A stretch of DNA of 64,000 bases from Rhabdophis nuchalis (taxonomy: Eukaryota > Chordata > Lepidosauria > Squamata > Natricidae): the NCBI GenBank assembly GCA_039707465.1, contig CM077647.1, positions 174,423,163 through 174,487,162 on the forward strand, in the 5' to 3' direction. Position 1 is the first letter of the stretch. Every line of letters begins with the position of its first letter. Made by a program: the position numbers and the translations under genes. The notes below the pieces were generated by a model, which was not told the origin of the DNA, ran no database searches, and saw only the letters and a program-made list of their open reading frames with translations. This document shows, piece after piece, positions 56,265-64,000 of the stretch.

Positions 56265-57163
56265 ATATGGGAGATTGCTTTGAATGTTCAGAAGATCATT
56301 ATCCAAATAAAGAAAAGAAAGGATGTGACCTGAAACTGCTGGTTTTCCTAACCTTTCAAGAAACCATAGGAATTGGTTCAGCCTCAGCAGCTCTTGGTTT
56401 CTTCTTCTTGACCGCATGGGTTCTTGGAACAATTGTTAAGCACAAGGATACTCCCATTGTCAAAGTCAACAACCGGTCCCTCACCTACACCCTCCTTCTC
56501 TCTCTTCTGCTCTGTTTTCTCTCCTCTTTGCTCTTCCTCAGCCAGCCTGGCAAAGTGACCTGCCTTCTCCGACAATCGATGTTTCGCATCACCTTCTCAG
56601 TGGCCATTTCTAGTGTACTGGCTAAAACAATCACTGTGGTTGTGGCTTTCATGGCCACTAAACCTGGATCTCAGATGAGGAAATGGGTGGGGAAAAGATT
56701 GGCTTTTTCTATTGTACTTTCCTGCTCTATCATCCAACTATGTATTTGTATTATTTGGTTGTCAACATCTCCCCCTTTCCCTGAGTTGGACATGCATGCA
56801 GAGCCCCAAGAAATGATTTTACAATGCAATGAGGGGTCACCTTTCTTCTTCTACTGTGTCTTGGGCTACATGGGTATCTTGGCCATTGGCAGCTTTATTG
56901 TGGCTTTCCTTGCCCGTAAATTACCTGACAGCTTTAATGAAACCAAGTTCATCACCTTCAGCATGTTGGCCTTTTGCAGTGTGTGGATCTCCTTCTTTCC
57001 AGCCTATCTGAGCACAAAGGGAAAAGCCATGGTAGCTGTGGAGGTCTTCTCCATCTTGGCCTCTGGTGCTGCATTACTGGGATGCATATTCCTGCCCAAA
57101 TGCTACATCATGGTTTTCAGGCCTGACCTCAACCACAGGGAGCAACTCACAAAGAGAAATTAG
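56265..57163 (+). CDS. V2R-C exon 6, seven-helix domain
   Basis: Open to the stop after REQLTKRN. The most divergent of the three exon 6 copies ([47 protein letters not shown]). Acceptor is ttctag. Confidence 0.92.
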
Positions 57164-58690
57164 TACATCCTGGGATTTTTTCTGGCTCAGAGAAATTGCT
57201 GAACAAATTACTAGAATGACTATTAACTGTATGAAACATATATGTGATAGGGACATAGAAGTTTATATCTCTGTCAAAGAAAAATTTGTGTAGGATGTTT
57301 ATGATCATTTAGATTTATTATGATGGCCCATTCCAAAATCTGTGCTCATTCTTCTTTATTGTCCACATTTTCCAAGGTTATTTATATATAACACTTTCTT
57401 CTTTACATCATGTAAAGTGCATCGAACTTAATTTTGCTCATCCAACTTTATTTTTCCCTGTTAGGATATTTCAGATATTAATGAACATCAAATGATGTTT
57501 AATGTTTGCACAGACATATCATGATTTTTATACTTTGAATTCCTAAACCAATTCATAAATACAGTAAGAAGGTGATTTCCATTAAAAAAAACTTATAATC
57601 AACACATTATCATTATATATTAATTTTTGATTTGTTACTGTTCTTTCAAATGTAAAGTTTATTCAATTAATCATTCTTGTAAGCGTAACTGCATTTTAGA
57701 AAAGGGTGACAATTTTTGAGTATATTCCTCTGCATAAACTTTAAGCAATAAATTAGATTATATGAACCTTGGTGTATGGAGCTGTTTTTTCTCTCTGATA
57801 TTAATCTCCATTTCTACACACACTGTTGGCACACACTGACAGGATGGAAGGTTGGAATTTATTGCCAGACGCAATAGATCTTTCTGTTTACTATTGTGTT
57901 TATTATAATTTGCATAAATAATCAACCAAAATCCTTTGAAAGGACTCATCCAGCTGGATCAATTGGTCAGAAGAATATTTTGCTTCCACCTCCCTTTGAG
58001 CAGAATTTCCACTTCTTGGCTGGGTCCACTCTTAATGAAATTCTTCCTGGAGATATACTTTACCAAGAGTAAACAGGATAACATTGTCCAAAATGTTGAT
58101 CTGCTGGATGGAACAGAAATCACCTTCCTGGTTTTGCTTAGAAGAGCAGGCAAAATTATTGAGTTTGGGTCTCCAACACAATAATATATGGCAGTTGACA
58201 AGGAGTTCAACTAAAGGGAAAACTCATTGTTAGTGTTGCCTGAAGCAATTGTGGTGTGGCTTTGAAGAGAAGATAATAACCATGTCCCTCCATCTTAGTA
58301 GATTCTGCCTATCTATTCTAACCCTTTACCTGGAGGCTTATAGAACCAGTCCCAACCATAGTTACTCTCAGTAACTACATTTACATAGTTACTATCGAGA
58401 GACATGTGTAACTTTAGAGAGCAAATGGAGACTTTGCCCTGGTCTTACAATTTCCGGCCCTAATGAAACACTTTGTACATCCAAAAGAAACCATAAAGTC
58501 CCTTAAATAAAATAAATTCACATCAGGGGGAAAAATCATATTGTTGCTTTCCCTAAAATTATGCACAGTACTTACATGGCTATCAGATAAAAGAACAATA
58601 GCAAGGATTTCATAGTGTATTTTCAAATGAATTTCTATTGATGTATAATGAAGCTCTTGTGATGTGAAGTTCAGGATAGAATTTGTATTA
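57164..58690 (+). other. 3' UTR and flank of V2R-C
   Basis: Aligned with the flanks of A and B. AATAAA at 57747-57752. The part from 57930 matches 31258-31370. No further gene is seen. Confidence 0.6.
57747..57752 (+). terminator. Poly(A) signal of V2R-C
   Basis: AATAAA about 585 bp after the stop, at the conserved place. Confidence 0.6.
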
Positions 58691-58693
58691 AGG

Positions 58694-58742
58694 TCCTTCC
58701 TTCCTTCTTTCCTTTCTTCCTCCCTCCCTCCCTCCCTCCTCC
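58694..58742. repeat. CT-rich tract
   Basis: CCTT and CCCT units. Matches the tract at 19568-19675 in position relative to the preceding receptor. Confidence 0.75.
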
Positions 58743-59000
58743 ATAGTGACATCTCACTACCAAGTCCTAATGCATGTAATAAAATGTAATATTTCCACAG
58801 CCTTCTCACAGCTCCATGTGGATCTCGGAGGAAATTCTCAAAACTCATTATATATATTGGAAGTTGACTTTTTGAAGCAACAATTATACTTCGGGAAAAA
58901 AGAAGGTATTACAGAAGATGGCTTCCTTCCCCTGTTGGGAATCCTCTCTGGATATTGCTGTTTCATTGGTACTTTAGCTCTTCATAAAATTAGTCAAGTA

Positions 59001-59388
59001 CAGTGGTACCTCGGTTCACGAACGCCTCTGTTCATGACCAATTCGGTTTACGAACAGAAATTTTCCAAAAAATCTGCTCCGGTTCACGAACACCATTTCG
59101 CTTCACGAATGGAAAAGTTCGTAAAAAAATGCTCCGCTTCACGAACTCCGTCTCGCTTCACGAACTCCGCCTCGCTTCACGAACTCCGCCTCGCTTCACG
59201 AACAGAAAAGTTCGTAAAAATGCTCGGATTCACGAACCCCGTTTCGCTTCACGACCAAAAAACAAGGTCAGAACGGATTAACCGGATTTACATTGAACCC
59301 TATGGGAAACTGTGCCTCGCTTCACGACCAATTCGGATCGCGAACAGAGTCAGTTCACGAATTAAGTTCGTGAACCGAGGTACCACTG
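59001..59388. mobile_element. Tigger/mariner-like MITE with inner tandem repeats
   Basis: Terminal inverted repeats cagtggtacctcggttcacg and its partner ending in ccgaggtaccactg, flanked by TA on both sides (58999-59000 and 59389-59390). Inside, a 19-bp unit (cgcttcacgaactccgcct) is repeated about four times at 59134-59206. No transposase is present. The 215-codon ORF across it is not a gene. Confidence 0.85.
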
Positions 59389-59390
59389 TA

Positions 59391-60600
59391 TAGGGAACCA
59401 GATGAAAACTTGGTCTTCCTGAAATTTTGCTCTTGCACCTGATACATGACTTCCTTCCTCATATGTCTGAGAATTAACTACATTCTTTGTAACGAAGCCT
59501 TGAATGTACTACTGATCTCCTTAATTCTTTTTCACAACAGCACAGACATTATCTCTTTTCCAATAGGGCAAATTAAACTGAGGGGCAGACAATAATGTCA
59601 AAGAAAAGATGCTAGAAAGAAACAGTTCTTAAATGCTGCAACGAGTTCAAGTTCTTAACTACTAAAAGCCCTCCAAGAGTTTTCTCTGCCACTGCTTCCA
59701 TCATTTGCTTGAGCTCTATTTCATAACCTTCTCCCAGTTCTAAAGTATATTGTTAAGCAACTGAAAATTTAATTTGTGGAATGTCAGGAAAAATACAATG
59801 TGAAAACCAGAGTAAGGAAGAAACAGATGGTGAAAACAATTAAACTCCAGACCCATTGGACTTTAAAAGAATGAATGGATGCAGGGAAGATTGCAGTTAT
59901 CCTAGAGATATTCAGCTGCTTATGTTTATTAACATCATTTTTGGGGGAGATCATATTTTAAATTTCTTTATCTGCAGTGCAACTCTTTGGCGCTCTGCCA
60001 GAGGAAACCTTTTCTAAATTTAAGCAGAGAGAGTTCTCTCCCTCAGCATTTCTCACATGGTAAATCAGAGCTCTGGTTTATTGCCATTAAATGATGATCT
60101 GAAGAGAGAAATTAGACATAAACATTAGGCTCTGTTGCCTTACTATTCATTAAAAAAGAATATAAATTTCAAAAATCAAGTATTTGGTATTGCACATTCC
60201 CTTCTGTACATCTTATTAGCAATTGTGCATTTTGAAACACCATCTATCTATTCTCTTATTTAAAAAAAGTAATTATCTCCTACAGGAATAACCATATTTT
60301 CTGAACTGGGCAAAAACTTCAAAGACTTCACAGAAGGCTATTTCAATTCAACAACAATCAATGCATCTTGAACCCCAGGGGTATTAGCACAGAGAAAATA
60401 ACAGCTTTGTGTCATAGTCCTTGCTACAGGTTTCCTCCCCTTCATGCTCCTCTGTCAGAATATGAAAACCTGATGCAATTCAAGAAATGAATTGGCAATC
60501 TCAGGGACATCCTAATACCCAATGACAGTTTTTCTGATTAGTTGCACTCTCAGATATAAACCTTGAAGGCATCATGATAAAAGACAGAGACATTTTCAAT
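59391..60600. other. Spacer before V2R-D
   Basis: 59391-60120 holds nothing I recognise. 60120-60600 is the 5' flank shared with copies A, B and C, with a TATAAA-like motif near 60555. Confidence 0.5.
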
Positions 60601-60607
60601 AGTGCAG

Positions 60608-60804
60608 ATGTTGCTCCTCTTAGTATTCCTGGTGAAGAGAATAGGGACACTGAACTGCCCTGCGAGTGATACTTTCCTTATTCCTAATGAGTGGTATCAA
60701 CCTGGTGACTTCATCATTGGTGGGATGGCAACCCACATCTTTTACAACCTTTTTGGAATTGATTTTAAGGAATATCCTTCTGTAATACATAATGATATAC
60801 CACT
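60608..60804 (+). CDS. V2R-D exon 1
   Basis: [20 protein letters not shown], then [14 protein letters not shown], with Asn where the other copies have His before EWYQPGD. Donor gtaagg. Confidence 0.88.
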
Positions 60805-63390
60805 GTAAGGATTTTTTTTCTTTTTCTAATCTTAATCAATTTCCCTAAATCTGCTGATGAGAGTATAAATATAGGCTTTATATCTAGTCCTTCAAATGTT
60901 TCGAGTTATGGGGCAATACACTATACATGTGTAAATTACTTGTAATATAATGTGTAAAACTTTGCTGAAAAACATCTTTTGAAGTACATTTGTAATATTT
61001 GTTTTAAATCTGTATCATCATTCTTAACAAAAATTATACAATGAATGATTGATATATGATGGAATTGTTTTTGTTGTATTTACGTTGTTGAACAAATTAT
61101 TCAGCATTTTAGAAAACCCATTACTTTCCTACTTTCATCAGGAATGTTAATCATTCATAGAGAAATGATGCCACCTTAGGAGAATAATCAACTTCCTTTT
61201 TCAACTGGGCTATTTAAATCCTTTGCAGTGTCGTAATCAAATTCTACCAGCACATCCTTGCCTTGGCCTTTGCTGTGAAAGAGATCAATGAGGACTCCCA
61301 GATCTTACCTAATGTCACTCTTGGGTTCCATATCTATGACAGTTACTTCAACCCAAGGATGACCTATCGCACTACTCTGGATCTGCTTTTCAAATCCCAG
61401 GAATTTGTCCCTAACTACAAATGTGACAGCCAGAAGAATCTCATGGCTATCATTGGGGGACTGGATTTTATCACATCATGGTATATAGCTGAAATTATAG
61501 GGTTCTTCAAGATTCCACAAGTAAGATCTCAAGGGGTTTTGAAGAAAACTCTTAATGTTATTGTTGTTATGGAATAATTAATACACATTAAAAAAAATAG
61601 GCTTAGGTTTGTGTTAAAATGTGTTCATACGTTCTGCATGGCTTAAGGTCAAATAGTATTGTTTTCTGAAACTATCATGCCAGTTACATGAAGGGAGTGG
61701 CAGAGAGAATATTTGAATTGCTTTGCTTAAAACAATTGATTTTTTTTTTTATAAATTTGTCAAGCATGTATTAGATAACATATATAAATAGAAACATGAA
61801 TTTTGAATGCATGAAATGGATACAAATAAAAGGGAACATTATGAAAGAGACGGTAGACAAATTGGTGTACTTAATCATGCCCCTTATGAATGGGGTGAGG
61901 TCAAGAGTAGACAGTCTACGGTTAAAGTTTTGGGGATTTGGGGAAGAAACCACAAAGTCAGGTAGAGCATTCCAGGCATTGACCACTCTGTTGCTGAAGT
62001 CATATTTTCTGAAATTGATTTTGGAGAAGTTTACTTTAATTTTGTATCTATGGTGTGCTTGTGTATTGTTGTGGTTGTAGCTGAAGTAGTCATTGATAAG
62101 TAGGACATATACTTTAATATACTACAGATAATTTAATATACTACACTTGGGTCAGACCAAAGGGGCACAGAGGCTCCTCGCGAGCTCTATTTTTGGCAAC
62201 AACGACATGCTCCAGCACACTGCAAACAAAAAATGGAGGTTGGGAGGGCCAGGCTGAGGAAAAACTGTCCAGTACTTCACTGTTTCATGGCTAAATCTAA
62301 GTACCCCCTAGGCTAGATGCAGCCTCTGAGCCTTGTGTTTGATACCTCTGATCTAGTGCATATATTTGAAATATTTCAAACAAATTTATTTCTATATTCT
62401 TTAGGGAATGCTAGGAGAAAGTGTTCCCTGGATATATTTTATATGAAAACAAGAGAGGAAAATTCAATTTAATTTAATTGAATTTGAACAAAAGACTCAT
62501 CAGAATTCTACTGGGCTTTCTTTTAGCTGACATATGGCGCACTACCTCAGGAGGAGTTTCAGACCAGTAAACTCTCTTCGCTTTATTTCATGGTCCCCAA
62601 AGAGGAGCAGCAGTACACTTGGATCATCCAACTGCTTCGCCATTTCAACTGGACGTGGATTGGGATATTTTCTGTTAAAAATAACAATGGAGAAAAATTC
62701 TTACAGAAAATACAGCCCTTGCTTTCCCAGAATGGAATCTGCTCAGAGTTTATAGAAAGGCTTGATCAAATAATCAACTTTGAAAGCATGGATGAAACTT
62801 ATAAAACAGTGTTCATTACTTTCACCAAGATGTTGAGTAGCAAATCCAATGCATTTCTTGTCTATGGGGAATCCTGGACAATTATATGGCTAAGAATTGT
62901 AATATTTATATCAGATCCTGAAAGCAAGGGAACTGCCTTATTTGGAAAGGTGTGGATCGTGACTGCAAAGATTGATTTTGCATTAGCAGGCGTTCAAATC
63001 AAATGGGGTCTCCAGATGTACCATGGGGCTCTTTCCTTCAGTGTTCATTCAAGAGCAGTTGTAGGTTTCAGGGAATTTCTTCAGGCCATCAATCCTCTTT
63101 CAGACTCCAGAGATGGCTTTCGACAGCATATTTGGGAACAGTCATTTGATTGTTCATTTGCAAAGCCAGAATTACAAGAAACACACAGTAGGAAATGCAC
63201 TGAGGAGATGAAGCTGGAGGATCTTCCTGCACCTCTGTTTGAAATGGAAATGACTGGTCAAAGCTACAGTGTCTACAATGCTGTTCATGCTGTGGCTCAT
63301 GCTTTGCAGGCTCTACACATGTTGAAGTTCAATAGGAGGAAAACTAGGATGGGTAAAAAACCTGATCTTCCACAGCTACAGCCTTGGCAG
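60608..63390 (+). CDS. V2R-D, exons 1-3, cut by the window end
   Basis: Fourth receptor copy. Exons 60608-60804, 61229-61520 and 62527-63390 are open, correctly phased and bounded by GT-AG. They cover the leader and most of the Venus-flytrap domain (451 codons). Exons 4-6 must lie beyond 64000. The ATG is present in the same context as in A and C. Exons 1-2 are closest to copy A ([25 protein letters not shown]). Whether the gene is functional cannot be judged from this part. Confidence 0.9.
61229..61520 (+). CDS. V2R-D exon 2
   Basis: Open from its acceptor. Reads [20 protein letters not shown]; the ATG found here in the other copies is ATC, which confirms that it is not a start. Confidence 0.9.
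61790..62345. repeat. Old LINE fragment plus hAT MITE in intron 2 of V2R-D
   Basis: Fourth copy of the shared intron 2 block. The minus strand reads [15 protein letters not shown]. Confidence 0.5.
62527..63390 (+). CDS. V2R-D exon 3
   Basis: 864 bp from LTYGALPQEEF to LQPWQ, open. Keeps the tryptophan that is a stop in copy C. Confidence 0.92.
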
Positions 63391-63544
63391 GTATTCCCTT
63401 TGCACTGGAGGCTTCTTTTAATTCAATCAGCAGGTTGCATTAGAATTGTCTTTGGAACCCATTGTTAGAAGTCTTAATATATTCTGCATGTCGAATCTAC
63501 TATGTGGAAAACATTGAAATAGGACAATTTATTGATAGTGATAA

Positions 63545-63680
63545 CAATGAATTGCCTTCAGAAGTTCTGGGTGCTCCATAATGGGGGATATTTATGAAGA
63601 CATGGAGAAGCCATTTGTTTGAAATGTAGAATCTTCTCCTTGAGCAGGTTGTTTTACTAGAACACCTCCAAGGTCTCTTC
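63545..63680 (+). repeat. Old CR1 3' tail in intron 3 of V2R-D
   Basis: gccatttgtttgaaatgtag and ctccaaggtctcttccaa. Matches copies B and C. Confidence 0.55.
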
Positions 63681-63737
63681 CAAATGGGATATATTGTTTG
63701 GTATAAAATAGACACCAAAAACTCCCCCCTGATTTCT

Positions 63738-64000
63738 TTTTTTTTTATTATTATTGAAAATAAATAAAAAGAAACATCATTCATTTCGTGCTTTGTACAA
63801 CATGTCGTTCAGACAAACGCTCTGCGCGCCAGTGCTTAATCTCACAAAGATATTAATCTATATATATTTCACTTTTGTATCATACAGTAACATTTCCATT
63901 TATGAAATCAATCTTTATCCCCTAACTCTTCAATATATAAACAAGATATTAAATAGATTGTTATATCCCTTAGTTTCCCCTTTTTTCCAGCCATTGATAA
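63738..64000 (-). mobile_element. L1 3' end, running out of the window
   Basis: A T-rich start (the A-tail in reverse) is followed by an AT-rich tail with ccagccattgataa at the edge, matching the L1 tails near 20680 and 38450. Only the 3' UTR is visible. Confidence 0.5.

Larger units (their letters stand above)
43195..57163 (+). pseudogene. V2R-C, six exons, one nonsense codon in exon 3
   Basis: Same receptor subfamily. Exons are 43195-43391, 43782-44073, 49195-50058, 52729-52947, 54531-54657 and 56265-57163, with intact GT-AG sites and phases. Without the stop the frame would be 865 residues. TAG at 50053-50055 replaces the TGG of the conserved PWQ two codons before the exon end (codon 450), which cuts the protein before the linker and membrane domain. 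Exon 4 also lacks 9 nt. Introns 2-5 have gained an L1, a hAT composite, a Rex1/CR1/L2 block, an L2 and a BovB tail. With a single base change it could be a recent pseudogene, a segregating allele or a sequence error. Confidence 0.85.

Noticed and set aside
59134..59206. Regular 19-bp repeats, CRISPR-like at first sight
   Set aside because: Units abut without spacers and sit inside a MITE in a vertebrate genome.
58746..59393. 215-codon ORF ending in repeated FTNS/RFTN words
   Set aside because: It runs through a Tigger-like MITE, and the repeats come from the tandem units of the element.

Overview
The window looks like nuclear DNA of a squamate reptile, most likely a snake. Coding sequence is split into short exons with GT-AG introns. 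The only host genes are a head-to-tail array of vomeronasal type-2 receptors (V2R, class C GPCRs). The rest is a mixture of L2-type, L1, Rex1, CR1 and BovB LINEs, a Penelope-like element, a DIRS element, a Ty3/Gypsy chromovirus and hAT/Tigger MITEs, as is typical of squamates. No bacterial genes, CRISPR arrays, tRNAs or rRNAs were recognised. The species cannot be named from the sequence.

Four V2R copies lie on the + strand, each with the same exon plan (about 197, 292, 864, 228, 127 and 900 bp). V2R-A (2777-15996) has all six exons open and would encode about 881 residues; its last intron carries a 5.95 kb DIRS element that ends 10 nt before the exon 6 acceptor AG. V2R-B (21699-30102) has six open exons, but its start codon is ATA. 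V2R-C (43195-57163) has six exons, a single TGG-to-TAG stop at the end of exon 3 and a 9-nt in-frame deletion in exon 4; an L1 sits in intron 2 and a nested Rex1/CR1/L2 block in intron 3. V2R-D (60608 to beyond the window) shows exons 1-3 open. Introns and 3' flanks align between copies, so most size differences are explained by datable repeat insertions.

Layout: 1-2376, 3' part of a Gypsy chromovirus with its 3' LTR; 2.4-16.5 kb, V2R-A with the DIRS element; 16.8-18.9 kb, a (TTTA)n tract and an L2-type LINE; 18.9-21.4 kb, flank and an L1 fragment; 21.7-30.7 kb, V2R-B with an L1 5' half in intron 4; 31.1-42.8 kb, a LINE-dominated spacer that includes a nearly full-length L2-type LINE with one uninterrupted 1089-codon ORF; 43.2-57.8 kb, V2R-C; 58-60.5 kb, spacer with a Tigger-like MITE; 60.6-64 kb, 5' half of V2R-D.

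The receptors are expected to act in vomeronasal sensory neurons. An extracellular Venus-flytrap domain (exons 1-4) binds ligand, a cysteine-rich linker (exon 5 and the start of exon 6) transmits the change, and a seven-helix domain (rest of exon 6) signals through G proteins. The array appears to be turning over: one intact copy, two freshly damaged copies, one copy cut by the window edge, and mixed relationships between exons that suggest gene conversion. No wholly new system was found. The most unusual structures are the DIRS insertion at the acceptor and a composite hAT element that carries a piece of V2R 3' flank.
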